64,000 nucleotides of DNA from Streptomyces xylophagus. Its GTDB lineage: Bacteria; Actinomycetota; Actinomycetes; Streptomycetales; Streptomycetaceae. The position numbers and the translations under genes are program-made. The stretch spans positions 467,617-531,616 of the forward strand of contig NZ_JNWO01000015.1 of NCBI RefSeq assembly GCF_000716435.1, in the 5' to 3' direction. The notes under the pieces were generated by a model. It was not told the origin of the DNA. It saw only the letters and a program-made list of their open reading frames with translations, and made no database searches. Each line of letters opens with the position of its first letter. Position 1 is the stretch's first letter. Positions 14,396-22,547 of this stretch are shown in pieces.

Positions 14396-15484
14396 TCAGG
14401 GGCTCACGCCCCAGGTGACGCGGTACCCGCACTCTCCCGAGCAGGTGAGCACGCTGGTCGCGTCGTCGTTGACGTAGGAGTAGGCGAAGGGTTCGGCCTT
14501 CTTGAACACGGCCGCCGAATCGACGGGCCAGGACGAGGGGACGCACTGGGGGCGTGCCGCGTAGGCGCCCGTGCAGCAGGTCTGGTCCGTCTTGAACACG
14601 AGGCAGGCGCTCAGACACGCCACGACCCGGCCGCCCCGGACGCGTTGCAGCTTGGTGGGGCAGGTCGCGTTGGCGTCCCGGGTGCATCCCGCGGCGGAGC
14701 ATCCGTTGGCGTCGAGCTTGTCGCGGGACGAGCCGCCGTAACTGTTGATCCACATCGGCAGGTTGTTGCCCTCGACCAGGCTGACGTCGTAGAAGTCCAT
14801 GCCGTTCCAGGCGTTCAGGTTGAACTCGGCGAGCGTGGAAGGGAATTCGCCCCAGGTCGACCCGCACTGGAAACGGCCGCAGCCCCCGCTGAGGCAGTCG
14901 CCGTTGCCGGCCGCGTCGAAGGAGCAGCCGGTGCGTGCCCACAGCCGGACGTCCCAGTGGTCGGGGATGGAGAAGCTCAGGCTGGCCCCGGGCCGCAGCA
15001 CCCAACCCGTCGCCTCCACAGGGTGTTTGGGGTCCGCCGCGATCGCGGGCCAGATCGTCTGATCGAGGCGGTTGACGAGGGTGATGGTGCGCTTGCCTGC
15101 GGTCGCGGCCTTCGGCTGGGCGGCCGCGCGGGACGGCGAGGCGCCGGCCTTGGGCGACTTCCGTGCGTCAGGAGAGGGCGAGGGCTTCGCGCGCGGCGAT
15201 GACGTCGTCGTCGCCGATGACGACGGTCCGGGGAGCGACGGGGTGCCGGCGGTCGCCGTACCGTGCGGGGACGACGGGCCCGCGACGGTACGGCCCTGCG
15301 ACGACGGCCCTGACTGTGCTCGGGCCATGAACACGCCGGTCACCACGGCGAGGCAGGTGAACAGCACCCCTGCCGCCACGCCGAACCGTCTGCGTCCCGC
15401 GCGTCCCGGGTGGGGCGCGCGGCGGTGGCCCGCCCCGGATCGTGCGCGCCCTTGTCGGCGGATGGACAACCGGCAACGAGGCAT
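14396..15484 (-). CDS. Membrane-anchored thaumatin-like protein, second copy
   Basis: 362 residues from ATG 15484, which has GGAGTGTGGAGAG just upstream; a longer frame is open but lacks a better start. One transmembrane helix (~33-56) follows a basic N-terminus. A Ser/Pro linker (~60-125) leads to a thaumatin domain (~130-362) with ITLVNRLDQTIWPA, RLWARTGC, LAEFNLNAWNGMDFYDVSLV, NNLPMWIN, CPTKLQ and a Cys-rich C-terminus. It has the same architecture as the copy at 11237-12259 but diverges substantially along its length, so it is an old duplication. The two copies bracket the sigma-GH128 gene, with this one convergent to it. Confidence 0.87.
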   Translation of the reverse strand: MPRCRLSIRRQGRARSGAGHRRAPHPGRAGRRRFGVAAGVLFTCLAVVTGVFMARAQSGPSSQGRTVAGPSSPHGTATAGTPSLPGPSSSATTTSSPRAKPSPSPDARKSPKAGASPSRAAAQPKAATAGKRTITLVNRLDQTIWPAIAADPKHPVEATGWVLRPGASLSFSIPDHWDVRLWARTGCSFDAAGNGDCLSGGCGRFQCGSTWGEFPSTLAEFNLNAWNGMDFYDVSLVEGNNLPMWINSYGGSSRDKLDANGCSAAGCTRDANATCPTKLQRVRGGRVVACLSACLVFKTDQTCCTGAYAARPQCVPSSWPVDSAAVFKKAEPFAYSYVNDDATSVLTCSGECGYRVTWGVSP

Positions 15485-15761
15485 CTCTCCACACTCCTGT
15501 CCGTTCCCATGTCTCCGCCGCGCGCCAGTCCGGCCGGCGGAGTCTTCCGTAGAGGAGACCGGCGCCCTTCGTGCCGGACAACGGAAACGCGGACGGCAAT
15601 ACGGACTTCGCCGCTGTGCCCCGTGGCGCTCATGTTCTGTTCGGACGCCGCTGTGGTCCAAGTGCCTGCAGTGCCGCTCCTCCTAGGCTCCGGCGGGAGT
15701 GGGTCGGCCCGGGCGGTTCCGGGTGCGGTGCGGCCCTGTGCACACGAAGGACGAGAGATCC

Positions 15762-16751
15762 GTGAACCAAGAGAGCTCCAGCTGCGCGGTCGCCGACTCC
15801 CGTGTCCGTACGGCCTGTTCGGCCGGTGCGGGCGTGGACGTCCTGAGCGAGGCGATCGGCAGTGTGCGGACCGGGCGGGCCGAGGCCTGCCGGGTGCGGA
15901 GGTCGGGCTCCTGGGGCGTACGGTTCCCGGCCTTCACGGGCAGCGGGTTCCATGTCCTCCTGCGCGGCGGCGCCTGGCTGATCACGGCCACCGGCCGGCC
16001 CCGTGCGCTCGCGGCCGGCGATGTCGTCCTCACCCCGTCCGGCGCGGAGTTCGGGCTCAGCCACGCGCCGGGCGCGCTCGGGGAGTTGCCCCCGGCGGAC
16101 GGGACCGCAAGCGAGGCCCTGCGCGGTCCCGATCCGGGCGACGCGGAGTTCCTCGCCGGCGCGTACCGACTCGACCACGGCCAAGTGCACCCCTATCTGC
16201 GGGCGTTGCCCGAGGTGCTCGTCGTATCGCCGGGCCATGACCTGCAACTGCGGTTGCTGACCGACCTGTTGGCGGCGGACGTGTCCGACACCCGTCCGGG
16301 CGGCGGAGCAACCCGCCCCGCGTTACTGGACCTTCTGCTGACCCATGCCCTGCGCCGGTGGCTGGAGCAGAACCGCGACTCCGACCGGCCGGAGATCTGC
16401 GATCCCGTGATCTCCGTGGCCTTGCGCGAGATCCATACGAGCCTGCACAAGCCGTGGACCGTGCGGCAACTCGGCGCGAGCGTGGGGATGTCACGGACGG
16501 CGTTCACCAAACGGTTCACCACGCTCGTCGGCACACCGCCCATGACCTATCTGACCGGTCGGCGGCTCAGCCACGGAGCGCGGCTGCTGAGGGAGACCAG
16601 GTCGCCGCTGGCGACGATCGCCCGACAGGTCGGCTACTCCACGGAGTTCGCGTTCGGGGCCGCCTTCCGTCGGGAGTACGGGATCTCGCCCGGCCGGTTC
16701 CGCGACCTGGAGTCCCGCCGGCCTCGCGGGGGCACAGGGCACCGCAAGTGA
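15762..16751 (+). CDS. AraC-family transcriptional regulator with cupin sensor
   Basis: 329 residues from GTG 15762 (GAGAG upstream). The N-terminal half is a cupin-type sensor (WGVRFPAFTGSGFHVLLRGGAWLIT, ALAAGDVVLTPSG). The C-terminal ~100 residues hold two HTH motifs of the AraC/XylS type (WTVRQLGASVGMSRTAFTKRF and SPLATIARQVGYSTEFAFGAAF) ending in GISPGRFR. This is the layout of the cupin_6/HTH_18 subfamily, which usually controls a neighbouring oxidoreductase or hydrolase gene. None is obvious here; the next gene encodes a DUF3455 secreted protein. The target is unknown. Confidence 0.88.
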   Translation: MNQESSSCAVADSRVRTACSAGAGVDVLSEAIGSVRTGRAEACRVRRSGSWGVRFPAFTGSGFHVLLRGGAWLITATGRPRALAAGDVVLTPSGAEFGLSHAPGALGELPPADGTASEALRGPDPGDAEFLAGAYRLDHGQVHPYLRALPEVLVVSPGHDLQLRLLTDLLAADVSDTRPGGGATRPALLDLLLTHALRRWLEQNRDSDRPEICDPVISVALREIHTSLHKPWTVRQLGASVGMSRTAFTKRFTTLVGTPPMTYLTGRRLSHGARLLRETRSPLATIARQVGYSTEFAFGAAFRREYGISPGRFRDLESRRPRGGTGHRK

Positions 16752-16921
16752 GCAGCGGTGGCCATAAGTCGATCAGAAGTTGGCAACCCGGGCGTGAGTA
16801 TTCGCCCGCACATCGCGTTTGTTCCCCCGTACATTGCGGCAGCGGGGCCGAAGATCATCTGATCGGCCCGGAAGTCCGGATACCCGCGACCCTGTTCAGA
16901 AATTGCTCTGGAGACATACCG

Positions 16922-17476
16922 ATGAAGATCGCCAGACGTCTCATCCTCAGCACCGCGGCCCTCACCGCGGTGACCGCCGGCACGCTCGTGAGCGCGACCG
17001 TCGGCCAGGCCGCCACCCCGCAGCCGCCCCTCCGCCTCGGCGTCACCGTGCCCGACGCGCTGAAGGTCCCCGACGGCAACAAGCTCACCGGCGTCTTCTC
17101 CGCCGCCGGCGTCCAGACCTACACCTGCACCAACGCCGCCTGGACGCTGCTGGAGCCGGCCGCGACCCTGTGGGCCAAGAACGACCGTTCCAAGCGCTCC
17201 GTCGCCCTGCACTCCCGCGGCCCCGTGTGGGTGTCCACGGTGGACGGCAGCGCCGTCAACGGCTCCGCGATCGCCAACTCGCCCAAGACCGGCACCATCC
17301 CCGAACTGCTGCTGAAGTCCACCGCCACGCGCGGTACCGGCGTCTTCGCCGACGTCTCCTACATCCAGCGCCTCAACACGCACGGCGGTGTCGCCCCGGC
17401 CGGCGCCTGCACGGGCACCGACCAGGTGAGCGTCCAGTACTCCGCCACCTACGCGTTCTACAAGCCCGCCAAGTAA
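16922..17476 (+). CDS. Secreted DUF3455 family protein
   Basis: 184 residues with a classical Sec signal peptide (basic MKIARR, hydrophobic core, cleavage near GQAA at ~residue 32). The mature part shows the DUF3455 pattern: a PDGNKLTGVFSAAGVQTYTC opening, then WTLLEPAATLW, GPVWVSTVDGSAV and a C-terminal block with THGGVAPAG and VQYSATYAFYK. The family is found in bacteria and fungi and has no assigned activity. A ribosome-binding site (TCTGGAGAC) precedes the ATG. It stands alone between an AraC regulator and a kinase and is followed by a strong terminator. Confidence 0.8.
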   Translation: MKIARRLILSTAALTAVTAGTLVSATVGQAATPQPPLRLGVTVPDALKVPDGNKLTGVFSAAGVQTYTCTNAAWTLLEPAATLWAKNDRSKRSVALHSRGPVWVSTVDGSAVNGSAIANSPKTGTIPELLLKSTATRGTGVFADVSYIQRLNTHGGVAPAGACTGTDQVSVQYSATYAFYKPAK

Positions 17477-17494
17477 CACGGCAGGCAGCGCCGA

Positions 17495-17530
17495 GGCAGT
17501 GGCCGCCCGGGTGATCCGGGGGCCGCTGCC
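17495..17530 (+). terminator. Strong hairpin terminator after the DUF3455 gene
   Basis: A 15-base stem, GGCAGTGGCC with inner CCCGG (17495-17510), pairs with CCGGG and GGCCGCTGCC (17516-17530) around the loop GTGAT. Only one pair is G-U. Confidence 0.75.
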
Positions 17531-17572
17531 GCGCTGCTTCCCGGGCAGGAGCACCCGCGACCCGAAGGAAAC

Positions 17573-19111
17573 GTGAGAGAGCCCGTGACATCCGGAGACG
17601 GCGAGCACCAGGCGGCGACGCACGCGCAGCGCGGTCCGCAGCGGCTGATCGCCGGGCGGTACCAGCTGCACGACGTCCTCGGCCGAGGCGGCATGGGCAC
17701 CGTGTGGCGTGCCCACGACCAGCTGCTGGACCGCCCGGTCGCCGCCAAGGAACTGCACATCCTCACCCACGGCGACGAGGAGCACCGCATCCGCGTGCGC
17801 CGCGCGATCCGTGAGGCCCGCGCGGTCGCCCGTGTGCCGCACCCCCATGTGGTCGGCGTCCATGACCTGGTCGAGTACGAGGACCGGCTGTGGATCGTCA
17901 TGGAACTCGTCCAGGGCCCCTCGCTCGCTCAGAGCATCGCCGGGACCGGACTCCTCACACCGCAGCACGCCGCCGCCCTCGGGCTGCAACTCCTCGACGC
18001 CCTGGAGGCCGTGCACGCGGCCGGCACTCTGCACCGCGACGTCAAACCCGCCAACGTCCTGCTGCGCCCCGACGGCAGCGCCGTCCTCACCGACTTCGGC
18101 ATCGCGGCCCTGGACGACGGCGAGTTCCTGACGACCACCGGTGAACTGGTCGGCTCCCTCGAGTTCATGGCGCCCGAGCGGGTGATGGGCTGGGAGGTCG
18201 GCCCCGCCTCCGACCTGTGGTCGCTGGGCGCGACCCTGGCCACCGTCTGCGGCGGACAGTCCCCGTTCCGCAGACCGGCCCGGCCCGCGACCCTGCACGC
18301 GGTGGCCTACGAGGCACCCGTCCTGACCGAGCGGCTCGGCCCGCTGCGCCCGGTCGTCGAGGCGCTGCTGCGCAAGTCCCCGGACGACCGCCTCTCGTCG
18401 GCGAGCGCGCGGTCCGCGCTACGGCGCGTCGCAGCAGCGGAGTCGGACGCCGGGCCACTGCCGTCGGCGACCGTGCGCGTGTTCTTCTCTCCGGCCGGGT
18501 CGCACGAAGCGGACACGATGACGAGCGGCCGTGAGCTGTTCACCCCGACCGAGCGGCACACCACGTCGCTCAACTCCCGGCCCCGGCCGCCCCGTTCATC
18601 CCGTGGACGACGGCTGATGTGGGCACTGGCCGGAACGGCCGTACTGGCGGCGGGCGTTGTGGGCGGACTCTTCCTCACCGGCACGCTGCCGCTCAAGGCG
18701 GGCCCGAAGACGACGACCACCCGGCAGGTCGTCCAGTCGGCGACCGGCTGGCAGCCGGTGACCGGAGTGACCGTCCGGCGCGGCGACCAGGTCACCGTGC
18801 GGTACGTGTCAGGGCAGTGGACCGCCGACTACCGGAACATGCCCATGGCCGGGCCCGCCGGATACGACGCCGCCACCAACAAGTTGCTGGACGGTGCCAA
18901 GGACTGCAAGGTCGACGCCAAGGCCCCCTTCGCCACCCTGCTCGCCCAGCTCAAGGGCCAAAAGGCCTTCCCCGTCTACTCGGTGGGCCAGAAACTCACC
19001 TTCCGCGCGACCGGTAACGGGACCCTCCAACTGGGCATGAACGACCTCGCCGGGTCCTGCTCCGCCGACAACAAGGGCACGATGACGGTACGGGTGAGCG
19101 TCACGCACTGA
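17573..19111 (+). CDS. Membrane Ser/Thr protein kinase with LecA-like extracellular domain
   Basis: 512 residues from GTG 17573 behind GAAGGAAAC; GTG 17585 is an alternative. The Hanks-type kinase domain (~28-285) has the glycine loop GRGGMGTVW, Lys in AAKEL, catalytic HRDVKPANVLL, TDFGIAALD and FMAPERV. A juxtamembrane Ser/Arg linker precedes one transmembrane helix (~343-367). The outer ~125 residues lack PASTA repeats. They resemble the galactose-binding PA-IL (LecA) fold: GWQPVTGVTVRRGDQVTVRYVSG, a central PAGYDAATNKLLDGA, and a terminal TLQLGMNDLAGSCSADNKG where LecA has its calcium/sugar loop. It is probably a receptor kinase sensing a carbohydrate; the ligand is unproven. Confidence 0.85.
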   Translation: MREPVTSGDGEHQAATHAQRGPQRLIAGRYQLHDVLGRGGMGTVWRAHDQLLDRPVAAKELHILTHGDEEHRIRVRRAIREARAVARVPHPHVVGVHDLVEYEDRLWIVMELVQGPSLAQSIAGTGLLTPQHAAALGLQLLDALEAVHAAGTLHRDVKPANVLLRPDGSAVLTDFGIAALDDGEFLTTTGELVGSLEFMAPERVMGWEVGPASDLWSLGATLATVCGGQSPFRRPARPATLHAVAYEAPVLTERLGPLRPVVEALLRKSPDDRLSSASARSALRRVAAAESDAGPLPSATVRVFFSPAGSHEADTMTSGRELFTPTERHTTSLNSRPRPPRSSRGRRLMWALAGTAVLAAGVVGGLFLTGTLPLKAGPKTTTTRQVVQSATGWQPVTGVTVRRGDQVTVRYVSGQWTADYRNMPMAGPAGYDAATNKLLDGAKDCKVDAKAPFATLLAQLKGQKAFPVYSVGQKLTFRATGNGTLQLGMNDLAGSCSADNKGTMTVRVSVTH

Positions 19112-19192
19112 TTCCCCGCCGAGCCGTTTTGCCCTTCCCTCCGAAGTGGAGGAAGGTCGGCGCACGGTACGCGGCGCATGCGGGGGGATCGG

Positions 19193-20155
19193 ATGGCGAG
19201 AGGCGCGAGCAGCGGGATGTTGTCGGTGGACTCCACCGTCCCGGGCGGCGCACCGCGCGGATTCGACGGCTTCCGACATGGCTGGGAGGGACGCTTCGGC
19301 GACGCCTTCCGGCTGCCGACGCTGAGCCCCGGCACGATCGGCGACTGGCGGGTCAGGGGACGCTTCACCAGGGTGCGCGACGTGGCCGCCATGGAGGTCC
19401 ACTGCGCATCGGCCACGCACAGCGCGGACCGTCCGGGCGGTGACGAGGACCAGGTGCGGATGTACGTGGTGCGGACCGGCGCGTGGCGGCTGGGAGGTCC
19501 GCGCGGCCGGGGCGAACGCACCGTACCGGCAGGGCAGTTCCTACTCCGGCACGTCGGGCGCCAGTACGCTTTCGAGGCGGCGCCGCACACCTCCGCGCAG
19601 TTTCTCGTCCTGCCCTCCGCCGCGCTCGTCCCGCTGCTCGGCAACCGGGGCGTCACCGGGTCGGCGGACTCGGCGGAGATGCGGTTGCTGACGGCCCACA
19701 CGAACATGGTCCACGCGACCGTCGCCGACCTCGGCCCGGCAGGGCTGCGCGCCGCCCACAGCACGCTGATCGAGCTGGCCAAGGCGGTGGCGTTACGTCA
19801 GTTCGACGACGTGGAGCCCCAGTTGGCCCCCGCCCTCACCCAGGCCGCGAAAGACCTCGCGGACAGCCACCTCACCGACCCCGAACTCTCCCCAGTGCTG
19901 CTGGCGCGTCAACTCAACGTCTCCGTACGCACATTGCAGCGGGCCTTCGCGACGACGGGGGAGTCGGTCACCGCCCACATCCGCCACCGACGCCTGGAAG
20001 AGGCCCGCCTCGCGCTCACCGCCCCGTACGGCCGCCTGAGCGTCTCCGAACTCGCCGCCCACTGGCAGTTCGCCGACAGCAGCCACTTCATCCGCGCCTT
20101 CAAGAAGCGCTACGGCCTGACACCCGCCGCGTACGCCCGCTCAACTCCCCGGTGA
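19193..20155 (+). CDS. AraC-family transcriptional regulator
   Basis: 320 residues from ATG 19193, which has GGGGGGA just upstream; ATG 19178 is five codons earlier. The N-terminal ~200 residues are an AraC_binding_2-like sensor (MYVVRTGAWRLGG, VPAGQFLLRH). The C-terminal ~105 residues carry the double HTH: LSPVLLARQLNVSVRTLQRAF and SVSELAAHWQFADSSHFIRAF followed by RYGLTPAAYAR, all close to the AraC consensus. The gene converges on the P-loop ATPase gene and overlaps its 3' end by 15 bases. No target is suggested by context. Confidence 0.88.
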   Translation: MARGASSGMLSVDSTVPGGAPRGFDGFRHGWEGRFGDAFRLPTLSPGTIGDWRVRGRFTRVRDVAAMEVHCASATHSADRPGGDEDQVRMYVVRTGAWRLGGPRGRGERTVPAGQFLLRHVGRQYAFEAAPHTSAQFLVLPSAALVPLLGNRGVTGSADSAEMRLLTAHTNMVHATVADLGPAGLRAAHSTLIELAKAVALRQFDDVEPQLAPALTQAAKDLADSHLTDPELSPVLLARQLNVSVRTLQRAFATTGESVTAHIRHRRLEEARLALTAPYGRLSVSELAAHWQFADSSHFIRAFKKRYGLTPAAYARSTPR

Positions 20156-22219
20156 CGGCTCCTGTTCGGCCCTGATCCGGCCGTGCACCTCCCAGTCCCA
20201 CACCGTCTCTCGTACCTCGTCCAGGGCCCGGGCCAGATGCCGGCGGTAGGTGCTGAACGCCAGGTTCAGCTTCCGTGCCACGGCGTCCTGCGTGGACGTC
20301 GAGTGGTACGTCAGCGTCAGCACGTCGTGCAGATGCCGGGTCCGGGGATGCGCGTTCAGCCGCTGCACGGCCTTGCCGACCAGTTCGCGCAGCGCGGTCT
20401 CCGGGTCGCCCTCGCTGAGTTCCTCCACCAGCCGACTGCGCAGCAGCGGGTTGTCGGCGAGCCCGCCGGGGTCGAGCCAGCCGCGCAGCGCCTCCCGCAC
20501 CGCCGCGTCCGACTCCTCCCGACTCAGCGACGTGAGCCGGGACTTCGGCTTCCCGGCCGCCACCGCCGGCGCCCCGCTGAGCAGGCGCGCGTCTATGCCC
20601 TCGGCCCACTCGTCCACCCGCGCCGCCCGCCAGTCGTGGCAGAACAGCCCGTATCCGCGCTCGGCGTGGACGGCCTGGCGGGGCGGCTGGAACATGCCCA
20701 TGTACGTCATCAGCGGCGCCCAGAACTTCGGTTCGGCGCTGACGAAACAGGACCAGGCGCAGTGCTTGGCGCGCAGCAGCTCGAAGACGATCCGCATGCG
20801 CACCAGGTCCCACGACCGCGAGGGGCGGTGGTGGTTCTCCTCGTGCACCATGAAGCGCGCCACACCGAGGTGTTCACCCTGGCGCGGGGGAGTCATCGCG
20901 GAGACCAGCTCCCACGCCTCCGCCGTCACCGGGTCGGCCGCCCGCGTCTCGTCGTCCAGCCCGTCGACCCTCAACCAGGCCATGAATCCCAGCAGTTGAC
21001 CCGTGCCGCAGCGCCGGTGGACGTGGAACGCCTCGGGCTGACGCCTCAACCAGTGGGCGACGGCACGGGCGTTGTCCTCGCCCTCGACCCTGCGGGCCAG
21101 CTCGATCAGCGCGGGGGCGTCCTCGGGCCGCATCGGTTCCTCGTGGACGGCGCCTTCGTCGCGGTCGCCCTGGAACTCCCGCAGCCACTGGGCTCTGGAC
21201 ACGATGTGGTTGAACTCGCGGGCGGCCCGCAGGGCTTCCTTCTCCGAGGCGTCGCGGACCCGCTCCACGAGGTGACGGCGCACGGTGCGGTGCATGGCCT
21301 TGTACCGCTCCGGATCACGCCAGCGGAAGTCGCTGTCGAGGGCGTCCCGGACCACGTCGTACGGGCACACCCCGAAGGGCCCCGACTTCATGAACGACAA
21401 CTGCCGTAACCAGGCGAACAGTTCGGTGGCGTCCTCGTCCGGCAGCACCACCCGCAACAACTCCTCCGTGGTGTCCACGACATGGCCGCTCACCTCCAGC
21501 GCCCGCCTGTGCGCGGACGAGGGCGGCTTGCCGACGATGTGTGTCAGCAGCCGGTCGACGACCGTACGCAGCGGCGCCCAGAACATCTCCTCCGTCGAGG
21601 AGTTGCCGTGGGTCGCGGCCTCGGCGGCCAGGCGCAGGGCGAGCGGATGGCCCGCGGCGAACCGGAGCAGCGCCGAGTGCCGCGAGGGGTCGACGCCTCG
21701 TGAGCCGAGCAGGGCTGCCGAGTCCGCGGGCCCCAACTCCCGTAGCGGCACGACCTGGAGGACCTCGCTCCACGCCAGGTCGGCCTTCCAGAGCGGGTCG
21801 GGGGCGAGCCGGCCGGCGACGACGACCAGGGCACCGGACGGCAGCCGGGGCAGGAAGCGGTCGCGTATCCACTCCTCGATGTCCCGGTAGCGCTCGAAGT
21901 CGTCGACCAGCAGGACAGCGTTGTCCTGCGTGAAGACCTCGGCGGTCGCCGCCTCGAAGGCGGACGGCGAGAGACCGACCGTACGGGCGCTGACGCCGAC
22001 CACCGGCCGACCCGCCTCGCGTGCCTCCGCGCCGAAACGCTGCAGCAGCGCGCTCTTGCCCATGCCTCCCGGTCCGTGCAGCACGATGACCGTCGGGGTA
22101 CCGGGTTCTCCGGCCAACGCCCGCCGGAAGAGGGCGAGTTCCTCCTGCCGGCCGACGAAGTACTGCAACCGGGCGGAAGCCAGTCTGTCGGCCAGGACGG
22201 CGGAGTCTTCCTTCGCCAT
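20141..22219 (-). CDS. STAND-like P-loop ATPase with sigma-region-4-like C-terminus
   Basis: 692 residues from ATG 22219. Residues ~18-60 have the start of an ATP-binding module (QYFVGRQEELALFRRAL) and Walker A HGPGGMGKSALLQRF. Walker B is AVLLVDDFERY, followed by the winged LAAGHPLALRLAAE-type element of NB-ARC/AAA_16 proteins. The middle has no recognised repeats but includes many Trp and His residues (MFQPPRQAVHAERGYGLFCH). The last ~60 residues (HLHDVLTLTYHSTSTQDAVA, KLNLAFSTYRRHLARALDEV) look like a sigma-70 region 4 or LuxR-like HTH, so it may be a DNA-binding STAND regulator. It is divergent from the esterase gene. Confidence 0.7.
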   Translation of the reverse strand: MAKEDSAVLADRLASARLQYFVGRQEELALFRRALAGEPGTPTVIVLHGPGGMGKSALLQRFGAEAREAGRPVVGVSARTVGLSPSAFEAATAEVFTQDNAVLLVDDFERYRDIEEWIRDRFLPRLPSGALVVVAGRLAPDPLWKADLAWSEVLQVVPLRELGPADSAALLGSRGVDPSRHSALLRFAAGHPLALRLAAEAATHGNSSTEEMFWAPLRTVVDRLLTHIVGKPPSSAHRRALEVSGHVVDTTEELLRVVLPDEDATELFAWLRQLSFMKSGPFGVCPYDVVRDALDSDFRWRDPERYKAMHRTVRRHLVERVRDASEKEALRAAREFNHIVSRAQWLREFQGDRDEGAVHEEPMRPEDAPALIELARRVEGEDNARAVAHWLRRQPEAFHVHRRCGTGQLLGFMAWLRVDGLDDETRAADPVTAEAWELVSAMTPPRQGEHLGVARFMVHEENHHRPSRSWDLVRMRIVFELLRAKHCAWSCFVSAEPKFWAPLMTYMGMFQPPRQAVHAERGYGLFCHDWRAARVDEWAEGIDARLLSGAPAVAAGKPKSRLTSLSREESDAAVREALRGWLDPGGLADNPLLRSRLVEELSEGDPETALRELVGKAVQRLNAHPRTRHLHDVLTLTYHSTSTQDAVARKLNLAFSTYRRHLARALDEVRETVWDWEVHGRIRAEQEPSPGS

Positions 22220-22461
22220 GCCGTTCCCTTCCCCGCAGTCGACCTCTTCGGGCCGCTGCGAAACCTACCGGCTCGGGCCGGACGATGCGGCCCCCGTCGA
22301 CTCAACCAGACCGCCGTATCCCACCGGCCGGTTGCGTACGCCCGCGTATGGATCGGGATCAGCGGAGCATGCGCCGACAGCCGAACACGTCCCGCGTCGC
22401 CGTAAACCTGGGACAGGTCCGTCCGGGGAAACACGGCGGGACCCGCTTCTTTGTCCTATTC

Positions 22462-22521
22462 GTGCTCGTTGAGGAACGCGGAAGGGTCCGTAGCCCTCCT
22501 TCTGTGTGAAGGAACGAGCAC
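22462..22521 (+). promoter_or_regulatory. Inverted repeat in the leader of the esterase gene
   Basis: GTGCTCGTT (22462-22470) and AACGAGCAC (22513-22521) are perfect complements separated by 42 bases, with a smaller GGG/CCC stem inside. It ends 26 bases before the esterase ATG in the 328-base divergent spacer (22220-22547). It could fold in the mRNA leader or bind a regulator. The rest of the spacer shows nothing I recognise. Confidence 0.35.
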
Positions 22522-22547
22522 AGGCAAGGAACCGGGGACTGAGTGGC

